Virus record (IMG/VR): IMGVR_UViG_3300047678_000116
Location: 1-20,648 of that record
Source of the DNA: a virus
DNA length: 20,648 bases
Strand: one strand, 5' to 3'
A program made the translations under genes and the position numbers. Position 1 is the first letter of the stretch. Every line of letters starts with the position of its first letter. The notes beneath the pieces were generated by a model, which saw only the letters and a list, made by a program, of their open reading frames with translations, had not been told where the DNA came from and made no database searches. Positions 1-6,340 of this stretch are shown here, piece after piece.

Positions 1-11
1 CCCGAGGTCGG

Positions 12-55
12 TCGACATCGAATCGACATCGAATCGACTTCGCATCGACATCGTA
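12..55. repeat. Four 11-bp tandem repeats
   Basis: Four head-to-tail 11-mers of the form TCGACATCGAA, TCGACATCGAA, TCGACTTCGCA and TCGACATCGTA. The first two are identical and the others differ at two positions or fewer each. The period is about one helical turn. The repeat lies in the non-coding stretch beyond the end of the leftward operon (1-178), which otherwise holds only a hairpin and a short direct repeat. It could be a protein-binding array or simple slippage; no function is claimed. Confidence 0.7.
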
Positions 56-120
56 GGGCCCACACAGGCACGCACAGGCCCACATGGATAGTGATAGGCA
101 TCATAGGGCACATACGACAA

Positions 121-148
121 CGCACCCCCTGCTAGGCAGAGGGTGCGC
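121..148 (-). terminator. Hairpin after the leftward genes, probable terminator
   Basis: An inverted repeat CGCACCC-C-CTGC, loop TAG, GCAG-A-GGGTGCG gives 7 + 4 base pairs with one internal mismatch and a 3-nt loop. It sits 30 bp beyond the stop of the zinc-ribbon gene at 179, where leftward transcription should end. No T-run follows on the minus strand, so it may stop or slow polymerase without being a classic intrinsic terminator. A 12-bp direct repeat GCTATATCGGGG (147-158 and 162-173) lies between it and the gene. Confidence 0.45.
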
Positions 149-178
149 TATATCGGGGTAGGCTATATCGGGGGTGGC

Positions 179-745
179 TTATGCCCCCTTGGCGATACCG
201 TTGAACTTGCGCCACTGGTAGTATTCGATCGACGCATTGTTCGGGTTCCAGCCGGAATCGGCCGCCAGCTCCTTGACCGTCTTGCTGGTCGGAAGCTCGC
301 CGGTCTCAGCGCGATACTCGTCCAGGGCGTCCCAGATAGCGCGGCACTTACCGCCTGCGCTGGGGCGCTTGATACCGTTCTGCTCAGGGCGGTCCTTTTC
401 GATCTTGAGCCCCGTGCCAGTGTGGGCATCGGGCTTGGCATCTTCGTAGGTGACCGGATCACCGAAGTGCTCCCCGCAACCCATGCAGACGTTGGCGCCT
501 GCTGCGAAGGCAGGGTCCTTGGCATCGCGGTAGCTGCGACCAGTGCTGCCACCGTCCACATGCTGCTCGTCATCCACGCAATAGACCCCGTTGGACAGGT
601 GGATGCCGCAGTTCGGGCAGAGCTGCTGCTCCAGGGGAAGCGCATCGTGCAGGGCGGTCAGGGTAGCGACATTCGCCTTGCGCGGTATGGCGACGTTGGC
701 GAGGGTGAGGGCTTCGGTGAGCTGCGCCTTGGTGAACTGGATCAT
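179..745 (-). CDS. Zinc-ribbon phage protein with a C-terminal domain shared with a second gene
   Basis: A 188-residue protein of unknown function. Residues 1-40 resemble a short SAP/HeH-like helical domain (QLTEALTLANVAIPRKA). Two CxxC pairs (CPNC at 43-46, CMGC at 87-90) look like one zinc site spread over a long loop. Residues 119-184 form a compact domain beginning PEQNGIKRP and ending with WRKFNGI, about 40% identical without gaps to residues 93-156 of the protein at 16869-17438. The start has a good ribosome site (AAGGAAG) in the minus-strand leader. It is the last and longest of the leftward genes, separated from the small genes upstream by a 118-bp leader with promoter-like motifs. 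The zinc ribbon plus helical domain suggests DNA or RNA binding. An overlapping plus-strand frame of similar length is rejected because it has no such motifs. Confidence 0.85.
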   Translation of the reverse strand: MIQFTKAQLTEALTLANVAIPRKANVATLTALHDALPLEQQLCPNCGIHLSNGVYCVDDEQHVDGGSTGRSYRDAKDPAFAAGANVCMGCGEHFGDPVTYEDAKPDAHTGTGLKIEKDRPEQNGIKRPSAGGKCRAIWDALDEYRAETGELPTSKTVKELAADSGWNPNNASIEYYQWRKFNGIAKGA

Positions 746-810
746 GGTATGCTTCCTTTGCTATGGGCGGATGCTGAAGTGCCCCGCTTCCATTGTTTGC
801 TTCTACGGGA

Positions 811-850
811 TAGGGATTAACAAGTCTATAACAAAATGCGAATTATTCCG
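811..850 (-). promoter_or_regulatory. Candidate leader promoter/operator for the zinc-ribbon gene
   Basis: The minus strand here reads GTTATAGACTTGTTAA, which matches 14 of 16 positions in the element ahead of the 1399 gene (GTTATTGATTTGTTAA). Both lie in leaders with good downstream ribosome sites. Whether this is a promoter recognised by host sigma factor or a binding site related to the GTTAAC boxes at 1551-1815 cannot be decided from sequence. Confidence 0.35.
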
Positions 851-868
851 TTCGATGTGCGAATTATT
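837..868. repeat. Two copies of TGCGAATTATT, 21 bp apart
   Basis: Perfect 11-bp direct repeats at 837-847 and 858-868. The start-to-start distance of 21 bp is two helical turns, so both would face the same side of the DNA. The second copy overlaps the stop codon of the 57-residue gene and the first lies next to the candidate leader promoter, an arrangement that fits a paired operator. Confidence 0.55.
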
Positions 869-1037
869 TTGCGTCTACGATTGCGATCGCTTCAGCGAGG
901 GGAATGTTGGCGTTCAGCAGGAGCTCCAGCTCGTGCGAGCGGCGACCTTCAGCTGCCTTGCGTGCCCAGTGCTCCTTGTTGGCGCGTTGGGCAAGGTCGT
1001 GCAGCGCACGCCCATTGATGCGGCGGTCATGGAACAT
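864..1037 (-). CDS. Small basic hypothetical protein (57 aa)
   Basis: A 57-residue frame starting MFHDRRINGRALHDLAQRAN and ending with AIAIVDAK. It is mostly helical and basic, rich in Arg, His and Ala, with no motif I recognise. Support comes from context. Its ATG overlaps the TGA of the upstream 58-residue gene in the pattern TGATATG, and AGGAGG lies eight bases ahead of the start. The stop TAA precedes the leader of the zinc-ribbon gene. It is too short for ordinary gene-calling thresholds but is consistent with the coupled leftward operon 1399 to 864. Confidence 0.7.
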   Translation of the reverse strand: MFHDRRINGRALHDLAQRANKEHWARKAAEGRRSHELELLLNANIPLAEAIAIVDAK

Positions 1038-1038
1038 A

Positions 1039-1215
1039 TCAGCGGCCTCCTACTGCGATGCGCTTGTTCGTTTCAGTGTCGCGGATGCGAACCTGATTAC
1101 CATGCCGGTCAGCGCGTATGACGCGGGCATGGGTGCGCGCTTGTGCAAGGTCAGCGAACTCGCCGCAGAACTGCCACATGCGCTCACTGTGGATAAAGAG
1201 CGACACGCTATACAT
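1039..1215 (-). CDS. Small hypothetical protein (58 aa)
   Basis: The frame is open further upstream, but the start chosen is the internal ATG giving MYSVSLFIHSERMWQFCGEF and 58 residues. It sits immediately after the stop of the membrane-peptide gene (TGATATG) and has GAGG in a suitable place. The longer version would overlap the upstream gene entirely. The product has a hydrophobic first third and a basic second half (ARVIRADRHGNQVRIRD), with a strand-turn-strand look; no family is recognised. It is coupled on both sides by TGATATG junctions, so the three small genes are probably translated together. Confidence 0.65.
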   Translation of the reverse strand: MYSVSLFIHSERMWQFCGEFADLAQARTHARVIRADRHGNQVRIRDTETNKRIAVGGR

Positions 1216-1216
1216 A

Positions 1217-1399
1217 TCAGTCCTCACCCGGGCGGTTGACGAAGCGCATCGGCGCAGGGCGCGCCTTGTGCTCGATGGTGCGGATGCCTGCAAGGCGCTC
1301 CTTGATGCGCTTGCGCTCTGCCAGCTTGCGGGTGACCACATTGTAGAGCGCGATCTGGGCTGCGAACACTGCAACTCCAATTAGAATCGATGTAAGCAT
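1217..1399 (-). CDS. Small single-pass membrane protein (60 aa)
   Basis: A 60-residue product whose first about 20 residues (MLTSILIGVAVFAAQIALYN) form one membrane helix, followed by a strongly basic tail (TRKLAERKRIKERLAGIRTI). The likely topology is N-out with the basic tail in the cytoplasm. The start is well supported by AAGGAG seven to eight bases upstream. It is the first gene of the leftward set, next to the large non-coding hub. Small phage proteins of this shape include early host-takeover and superinfection-exclusion proteins, but nothing in the sequence identifies one. A second frame across the same DNA (1224-1421) lacks a ribosome site and is rejected. Confidence 0.75.
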   Translation of the reverse strand: MLTSILIGVAVFAAQIALYNVVTRKLAERKRIKERLAGIRTIEHKARPAPMRFVNRPGED

Positions 1400-1439
1400 G
1401 TAACGTCTCCTTCCTATGCACCCCTTCTAGCCGTCATGA

Positions 1440-1460
1440 GTTAACAAATCAATAACATTC
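1440..1460 (-). promoter_or_regulatory. Candidate promoter/operator for the leftward small-gene operon
   Basis: On the minus strand GTTATTGATTTGTTAAC lies about 40-55 bases upstream of the 1399 start. It contains one GTTAAC box (1440-1445) and closely matches the element at 811-850. A third related copy (GTGTTAATTTGTTAA, minus strand) lies at about 2565-2579. Confidence 0.35.
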
Positions 1461-1550
1461 GCACATCTAATTGGACACCTTTATGCAGCGGGCGCGCACG
1501 CGCGTTGCAAGAACCATACCAGTTTCATGATTAATGAAATCGCCCGGCGG

Positions 1551-1815
1551 GTTAACCATATTCGTTAAGGTTAACATCTAGACCGAACTTGTTAACCATG
1601 TCTGTTAAGGTTAACGCCATCTGATAGATGTTAATGATGTTTGGTAATCAATGCGAGCCGGTGCTATACTGTTGCTGAGATGCAACACTGTCACCCATCG
1701 ACCATCCAAATGGTTAACGCGGCGTTAAGACTAATCGATATGGTTAACGTCGCCACGCGATGAATGGTTAACGCATCGTTAAGGATGCTTCGTAACCCTA
1801 ACAGATATGGTTAAT
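1551..1815. repeat. Array of GTTAAC boxes (iteron- or operator-like)
   Basis: Seven perfect GTTAAC palindromes (starting at 1551, 1570, 1591, 1610, 1713, 1743 and 1767) and at least six GTTAAG/GTTAAT variants (1564, 1604, 1630, 1724, 1778, 1810) lie within 265 bp. They form ordered units. The 25-bp blocks 1551-1575 and 1591-1615 match at 22 positions, and the blocks around 1710-1730 and 1764-1784 share ATGGTTAACGC followed by CGTTAAG 11 bp after the first box. A hexamer is expected about once per 4 kb. Dense ordered palindromic boxes in a non-coding hub fit iterons for a replication initiator or a cooperative repressor array. Confidence 0.8.
1641..1670 (+). promoter_or_regulatory. Extended -10 promoter inside the GTTAAC array
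   Basis: TTGGTA (1641-1646), an 18-bp spacer and TATACT (1665-1670), with TG one base ahead of the -10 (TGCTATACT). This is a good sigma-70-type match. The inverted repeat TGTTGC-TGAGAT-GCAACA (1670-1687) covers the expected transcription start, so it could be an operator or a 5' RNA hairpin. No gene begins within the next 1.1 kb, so the transcript may be non-coding, an origin primer, or a very long leader for 2831. Confidence 0.55.
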
Positions 1816-1823
1816 GCAGCCGC

Positions 1824-1920
1824 GCAAATCGGAACAAATCAGTCCGACTCGGCCCCTAGCTGCCCTCCCCCGATCGGTTTACGGGTCCCCTTGGGTCGCG
1901 GCGCCGGCTGTCCGATTTGC
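1824..1920 (+). other. 97-nt element closed by a 10-bp perfect stem
   Basis: GCAAATCGGA (1824-1833) and TCCGATTTGC (1911-1920) are perfect inverted copies enclosing 77 nt rich in G and C. It lies about 150 bp downstream of the promoter at 1641-1670, so it could fold as part of an untranslated RNA. I do not recognise a known RNA family and it does not fit a tRNA cloverleaf. Smaller inverted repeats follow: CTGTG/CACAG (1944-1961), GACCAC/GTGGTC (2003-2033) and AGGTAT/ATACCT (2058-2079). Confidence 0.4.
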
Positions 1921-2122
1921 ATCAACGAAAAGGTGGACGCCAACTGTGAATTTTAGCACAGCTGACGCCCATAGTTGAGCAAAGGACACTCTGTATCCCA
2001 ATGACCACACCAGTCGGCGCGCCTAGCGTGGTCTTGCTGCCCTTGGGACGCGGGCAGAGGTATAGTGCGACCCATACCTAGGCTTCCGTGAGCGACACAT
2101 CAGCCTGCGTCTTACGACGCTC

Positions 2123-2258
2123 CCGACGGTTCTACTACATCTTGCAAGCAAGCGCCTCAAACCGTCGGTTGCACATGCCAGGCTTACGACCGACATGCAG
2201 TTGAATTAGTTCATAACATTCTCGGACGGTTAACTATCTGGCCTGGACCCCAACCGTC
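2123..2258. repeat. Two inverted pairs of the GACGGTT motif
   Basis: CCGACGGTT (2123-2131) faces AACCGTCGG (2160-2168), a 9-bp perfect inverted repeat with a 28-bp interval. About 60 bp on, GACGGTT (2225-2231) faces AACCGTC (2252-2258) with a 20-bp interval. The same heptamer is therefore used four times as two head-to-head pairs. This suggests binding sites for a dimeric protein or repeated stem-loops in an RNA. The left arm of the second pair overlaps a GTTAAC box (2229-2234). Confidence 0.6.
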
Positions 2259-2528
2259 AGGGCAGTCTCCTGAACACTGATACACTATGCCGCCCTAGCC
2301 AGACGGTGCGTCCATCGGTCCTGCAGAACCAGCCGGATGACCTATACCAATGCACTGAAGCATTGCACCCCTTATAAGCGCCTGCATACGGTATCGCAAC
2401 AGGAATCGCGCATCGATATTTTGCCGCCACCCGGCTGCTGCGCCAATTATTCTGATGTATCCCATTCTAGAATCCATGGTAGGGGCGATATGCGTATTAC
2501 ATCCGTAGTTCTGCGAAACGCACAAAAC

Positions 2529-2560
2529 AGGGCAGAAAGCAAGCCCTTTTCCCTATAGGG
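2529..2560 (+). terminator. Weak hairpin with T-run, then palindrome CCCTATAGGG
   Basis: AGGGC, a 9-nt loop and GCCCT followed by TTT resembles a weak intrinsic terminator on the plus strand, which would end a transcript from the 1641 promoter. The 10-bp palindrome CCCTATAGGG (2551-2560) follows directly. The stem is only five pairs, so this is tentative. Confidence 0.3.
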
Positions 2561-2617
2561 GATATTAACAAATTAACACATTATTTTAGACTACCCTACC
2601 ATTAGCATTACAGACAT

Positions 2618-2629
2618 TTTTTGCAAAAA
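2618..2629. repeat. 12-bp palindrome TTTTTGCAAAAA
   Basis: A perfect AT-rich palindrome in the hub. The same 12-mer recurs at 11487-11498, inside the end of the Sak4-like gene, within a longer 16-bp palindrome. Both stand out in a GC-rich sequence. Confidence 0.5.
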
Positions 2630-2641
2630 GCGGCAGCGGGT

Positions 2642-2758
2642 TGTAATGGACTTAGGGGTTTAAGGGTTTCTGCGTTTCTTGTTAATTAATGCCTAGCCTA
2701 GTTCTGTGCTTCACCATTACATTACAGCCCTTGCCTGCATCCTACCATCGCCATTACA
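2642..2758. repeat. CCATTACA motif, three copies, ahead of the first rightward gene
   Basis: CCATTACA occurs at 2714-2721 and 2751-2758, and in inverse orientation (TGTAATGG) at 2642-2649. A near copy, CCATTAGCATTACA, lies at 2599-2612. The TGCATATG octamer also occurs twice (2768-2775 and 2803-2810) just before the 2831 gene. These are candidate operator or promoter elements for the rightward operon; no clear -35/-10 pair was identified. Confidence 0.35.
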
Positions 2759-2830
2759 TATTCCCTTGCATATGCGCGCCCAAGCCCCTAGCATACAGCA
2801 TCTGCATATGTCATCAAAGGTGCCCATCCA

Positions 2831-3508
2831 ATGTCATACAACACTATCCCTCCATCTGTTGCATGGTTGGCGACAACGGATAGTGAGACTGTGCAATGGG
2901 ACCACTTCGCCCATTGTGTTGCTGACTGGGATACCTATCTGCGCAACGAGGGCGTCACTGACCTGCCTAACCCATCCACATGGACGCAACCAGGCGACCT
3001 ACAGGATTATTCTAATGTGGTCAGTTGGTGGCCTAATGACGCTCCGGCCTCCCATGCAATGCCCACGCTGCACCGCCTTCTTCAGCACTACAGGTCAGAC
3101 GCTACCTTTGGGCACGCGCTGGACTGGTATGTGGAACGCGCTAAGGCGTGGATGCTTGCTAACAAGCGTGACCCGTCCAATCCCAATGAGACCAAGGCAG
3201 AGCGGGAGGCTAGGCTCAATAGAGAGCGCGTTGCCCGACACCGCTTGCGCCATACGGAAGGATCCGATGACCCTGAGCTGGACGCGCTGCTCAAGGCTGC
3301 CAAAGCTGCTGACCACAATGCTGTCGAAGGGCGTAGGTGGCTCAAGGGAGAGATTCAGCGGGCTAAATCCGACATGGACGCTGCTATTGCCCAGGCCAAG
3401 CTGGATAAGGCAGAGCGGGTGCAGCGCGCCGAAGACGCTGTTGCCCAGGCAGAGCTCCAGGCTCGAACTGCGCGTGACGCCGTTGATAATTACCGCATCA
3501 ACAAATAG
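2831..3508 (+). CDS. Hypothetical protein with C-terminal coiled coil, first rightward gene
   Basis: A 225-residue protein of unknown function. Residues 1-115 are rich in Trp and His with no recognised fold. Residues 118-145 are very basic and charged (TKAEREARLNRERVARHRLR), and residues 150-222 form a long Ala/Glu/Lys/Arg coiled coil ending DNYRINK. The start has AAAGGTG nine bases upstream. A longer overlapping frame (2706-3602) is rejected: it begins within the repeat-rich leader, has no ribosome site and has a random, Thr/Leu/Pro-rich composition. Third codon positions are less GC-rich than in genes after 8 kb. A basic region plus coiled coil next to the hub could indicate a DNA-binding replication or regulatory factor; this is inference from position and composition. 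Confidence 0.75.
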   Translation: MSYNTIPPSVAWLATTDSETVQWDHFAHCVADWDTYLRNEGVTDLPNPSTWTQPGDLQDYSNVVSWWPNDAPASHAMPTLHRLLQHYRSDATFGHALDWYVERAKAWMLANKRDPSNPNETKAEREARLNRERVARHRLRHTEGSDDPELDALLKAAKAADHNAVEGRRWLKGEIQRAKSDMDAAIAQAKLDKAERVQRAEDAVAQAELQARTARDAVDNYRINK

Positions 3509-3579
3509 CGGCTTGCGACTAAGCACATGCTGCGTTAGGGTCGCTGCAACGGCAACACTATCACGCCTGGCGGGGATCC

Positions 3580-3813
3580 ATGTCTGCACAGCAAGAGTTT
3601 GACGAGAAGTATATTAGCAGCACGGAAGTCTGTCAGCAACTGGGCATCCACCGAACGACGGTGCTGCTGGCGCTAAAGACTGGACGCCTGCCCGATCCTG
3701 TTGTTCTGCGACGTCCCAATGGACAACCGCAAATCCTCCTTTGGGAGCGAGCGCCCATGGTGCCAATCCTGGCAGAGTGGGCCGCCAACCGTGCGCAGCG
3801 TGCAAGCGCGTGA
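3580..3813 (+). CDS. Small helix-turn-helix protein, AlpA/excisionase-like
   Basis: A 77-residue protein. Residues 10-40 (YISSTEVCQQLGIHRTTV, then ALKTGRLPDPV) match the pattern of the MerR/AlpA/excisionase-type helix-turn-helix, in which a helix-turn-helix is followed by a short wing (here VVLRRPNGQPQILLWE). It ends in a short helix. Such proteins are transcription regulators or directionality factors. It overlaps the primase gene start by four bases (GTGA), so its translation is coupled to that of the primase. Candidate targets are the operator-like arrays in 1551-2760. The ribosome site is modest (GGGG six to ten bases upstream). Confidence 0.7.
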   Translation: MSAQQEFDEKYISSTEVCQQLGIHRTTVLLALKTGRLPDPVVLRRPNGQPQILLWERAPMVPILAEWAANRAQRASA

Positions 3814-6332
3814 GGCCCGTCTCTAACTGGACACGCATTCCAGAAGCATTGCGTGAACGCCCGCAATGGGCGGTAGCTGGGGCAAGCAAAGCGCCCATGG
3901 CGCTCATCAACGGTAAGCTGCGGAACATTAGCGTAACCGCGCCGTCCGAGTGGATGACGTTTGAGGATGCTGCCAACCTCGCATGGGATAATCGAGACAC
4001 GCTGACCACATGGGTCAACCCGCAAGGCGTCACAATCACGCAGACGGGTTTCACCATCGGTTACATCCTCAACAGCTCGGACCCGTTCAGCTGCATTGAC
4101 TTGGACGTTAAGGACGCTGCCACACACCCGGATGAGCCTGATAAGTGGACCAGCCCAGAGCAGTTCCAGTTCTATCAGGACATCATGCAGGCGTTCGATA
4201 GCTACACGGAAAAGTCCAAGTCCGGCAAGGGCTTCCACACATGGATCCGCGGTAAGATTGGGCGCGGATACCGCCGTGACGGTGTGGAGGTATATTCGCA
4301 GGAACGCTTCATTATCTCCACGGGCGACGTTGTGTTGTCCAAGACCATTGAAAACCGGGAGCACATGCTGCTCAACATGGTGACGCGGATGCGCCCCATG
4401 CAGAAGGTTGTGGAGCTGGAGGAACTGCCTGAGCAGTTTGATGACTGGTATCTGCTCCAGATTGCTACCAGCGCGTCCAATGGGGAGAAGTTCACCAAGC
4501 TGTTCAAGGGGCTGTGGCGGGAGGACGAATTCGCGTTTCCATCCCAGTCCGAAGCTGACCTTGCGCTTATGTCCATGCTGACGTTCTACTCCGACTGCAA
4601 TGCACAGTGCAGGCGCTTGTTCCGCGAAAGTGGATTGGGCAAGCGGGAGAAGGCGGTCAAGGACGACAAGTATATCAACTTCACGCTTAAGACCATCCGT
4701 GACCGCCAGGAGCGTGAGCGTAGCGTGGAGATGTCTGGGCTGTTGATGGCTGCTGATGCGGTTCTGGAACAGCAACGCTTGGCTCGGGAGGAAATTGCGG
4801 CGCTGCAAGGGGGTGTGCCAGCGGCTACAGCGGTTGACGGTCCCTTTGGCACCATTGCACCCCGCACGGTGAGCCCGCTACAGGTGCCCGGCACAGGCGA
4901 GCCTGTCGCTACCCCTGCACCCGCCGAGGCCCAGCTTGCGCAGGCAGCACCCGTCACGCCCGCAGCTATGCACGCGGTTGAAAGCGGACTGCAATGGCCT
5001 CCAGGATTTGTGGGCGCGCTTGCGCAATACATCTTCAACAGTAGCTATCTGCCTATCAAGGAAGTGTCCATCACTGCTGCACTTGGTCTGATGGCAGGCA
5101 TGTGCGGTAAGGCATGGCACATCCCCGGTTCGGGCTTGAACCTGTATATCGTTCTTGTTGCGCGCTCCGCTATCGGTAAGGAAGCACTCCACACCGGAAT
5201 TGCCAATGTGGTCAATGCCTGCCTATCGCATTCACCCATCTTTGGGAACTTTGTGGACTTCACAGAGTATGCGTCAGGCCCTGCACTTATCAAGGCGTGC
5301 GCCCATAACAACTCGTTCGTCAACGTGTCCGGTGAGTGGGGCAGGCGCATGAAGCGCATCGCCAACGAGGACGATAGGGAAGGCCCTATGACGACGCTGC
5401 GCACACAGATGACGAACCTGTATCAGAAATCTGCACCGCGCTCCATCGTTGGTGGCATTGGATATAGCTCCACGGAGAACAACATTGAGGCGCTGACGTC
5501 CGTTGCCTACAGCATGGTGGGCGAGTCCACGCCACAGACGTTCTTTGACAGCTTGACCGAATCCATGATGGAGGACGGTTTCCTGTCGCGCTTCCTTGTT
5601 ATCCAATATGAGCATGACCGCCCAGACGAAAACGCTAATATCCTGGAGCGCCCGGATGATGCAATGGTGCGCTATCTGTGCTCCATTGCTAACATCGCAG
5701 ACGTTGCTATTGCCAAGGGTGATACGCATCCAGTTTTGCGCACGGAGGAAGCTGCCCGCAAGCTGCAAGAGTTCAGCAACATGGCGTCCAAGAACATCCG
5801 GGGCACCACAGACGAATCACGCAGGCAGATGTGGAACCGTGCAACGCTGAAGGTCTTGCGGGTCGCTGCACTGTTGGCAGTGGGTGACAACATGAGCAAC
5901 CCCATCATTAGCATCCAACATGCGGATTGGGCTATCAATCTGATCCTTGCTGACATTGCTATCATGCGCAAGCGCCTTGAGGGTGGCGACGTTGGGCTTA
6001 ATGATGCTTCACGTGAGCGCAAGCTGGTGGACATTATGAAGCAATACCTGTCCAAGCCTGTCCCAGCGTCCTACAAGATTCCAGATGCAATGCGGGAGAA
6101 CGGTATCGTTCCGCGCAACTATCTGCAGATGCGCGTGTCGCGCGTGTCCAGCTTCTACAAGCACAAGTTCGGCACAAGCAAAGCACTGGACGAGGCGCTC
6201 TTCCAGATGGTGAACAATGGTATCATCATGGAGGTCAAGGGCGACAAGCTGGTGGAAGCATATTCGCACCACGGCAAGGCATACCGTATCCTGAAGCTGC
6301 CAGATTACAGCGCGCTAGGGGACGATGCCTAA
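3810..6332 (+). CDS. Primase-helicase: AEP-like primase domain plus DUF3987-type ATPase
   Basis: The likely start is the GTG at 3810, overlapping the TGA of the helix-turn-helix gene and giving 840 residues. The frame is open back to an ATG at 3741, but that would lie inside the upstream gene. Residues 5-80 (RIPEALRERPQWAV and following) are typical of the front of phage primases. A DLD motif at 97-99 and GKGFHTW at 139-145 match the metal-binding and His motifs of archaeo-eukaryotic-type primases, followed by VEVYSQERFIISTG. A Pro/Ala-rich linker spans about 335-385. The second half begins near WPPGFVGALAQYIF and matches DUF3987-type phage ATPases; its P-loop is unusual (VARSAIGKEAL at about 449-459, lacking the usual GxxxxGKS/T). 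It probably primes and unwinds DNA at the phage fork. A C-terminal winged-helix-like end is possible. Confidence 0.8.
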   Translation: MRPVSNWTRIPEALRERPQWAVAGASKAPMALINGKLRNISVTAPSEWMTFEDAANLAWDNRDTLTTWVNPQGVTITQTGFTIGYILNSSDPFSCIDLDVKDAATHPDEPDKWTSPEQFQFYQDIMQAFDSYTEKSKSGKGFHTWIRGKIGRGYRRDGVEVYSQERFIISTGDVVLSKTIENREHMLLNMVTRMRPMQKVVELEELPEQFDDWYLLQIATSASNGEKFTKLFKGLWREDEFAFPSQSEADLALMSMLTFYSDCNAQCRRLFRESGLGKREKAVKDDKYINFTLKTIRDRQERERSVEMSGLLMAADAVLEQQRLAREEIAALQGGVPAATAVDGPFGTIAPRTVSPLQVPGTGEPVATPAPAEAQLAQAAPVTPAAMHAVESGLQWPPGFVGALAQYIFNSSYLPIKEVSITAALGLMAGMCGKAWHIPGSGLNLYIVLVARSAIGKEALHTGIANVVNACLSHSPIFGNFVDFTEYASGPALIKACAHNNSFVNVSGEWGRRMKRIANEDDREGPMTTLRTQMTNLYQKSAPRSIVGGIGYSSTENNIEALTSVAYSMVGESTPQTFFDSLTESMMEDGFLSRFLVIQYEHDRPDENANILERPDDAMVRYLCSIANIADVAIAKGDTHPVLRTEEAARKLQEFSNMASKNIRGTTDESRRQMWNRATLKVLRVAALLAVGDNMSNPIISIQHADWAINLILADIAIMRKRLEGGDVGLNDASRERKLVDIMKQYLSKPVPASYKIPDAMRENGIVPRNYLQMRVSRVSSFYKHKFGTSKALDEALFQMVNNGIIMEVKGDKLVEAYSHHGKAYRILKLPDYSALGDDA

Positions 6333-6340
6333 ATGATGTG

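Larger units (their letters stand above)
1400..2830. other. 1.4-kb non-coding hub between leftward and rightward genes
   Basis: No convincing gene is found on either strand. Short frames at 2295-2525 (minus) and 2337-2558 (plus) lack ribosome sites and protein-like composition. The region holds a leftward promoter-like element (about 1440-1460), the GTTAAC array (1551-1815), a strong rightward promoter at 1641-1670, inverted repeats from 1824 to 2258, and an AT-richer part (2540-2760) with palindromes ahead of the first rightward gene. Placement between divergent gene blocks fits an origin of replication and/or a regulatory switch region. Confidence 0.7.

Noticed and set aside
143-820. Plus-strand open frame of 225 codons opposite the zinc-ribbon gene
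   Set aside because: The minus-strand frame has two CxxC pairs, a domain shared with another gene and a good ribosome site; the plus-strand frame has none of these.
1551-1815. CRISPR array
   Set aside because: The repeats are short palindromic boxes with irregular spacing, not repeats of 24-40 bp separated by unique spacers of equal length, and no cas operon is present. The Cas4-like gene belongs to a phage recombination set.
2295-2558. Short frames on both strands within the hub
   Set aside because: No ribosome sites, random composition and no coupling to neighbours; the area is better read as regulatory DNA.
2706-3602. 298-codon plus-strand frame overlapping the coiled-coil gene
   Set aside because: It starts in the repeat-rich leader without a ribosome site and its product is an unlikely Thr/Leu/Pro/Arg mixture, while the 225-residue frame has a proper start and a coiled coil.
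3741-3809. Upstream ATG start for the primase-helicase
   Set aside because: It would overlap most of the helix-turn-helix gene and adds a stretch with no resemblance to primases; the GTG at 3810 forms a GTGA junction as in neighbouring genes.
3633-4808. 391-codon minus-strand frame
   Set aside because: Antisense to the helix-turn-helix and primase genes, with no domain recognised and no ribosome site considered convincing.
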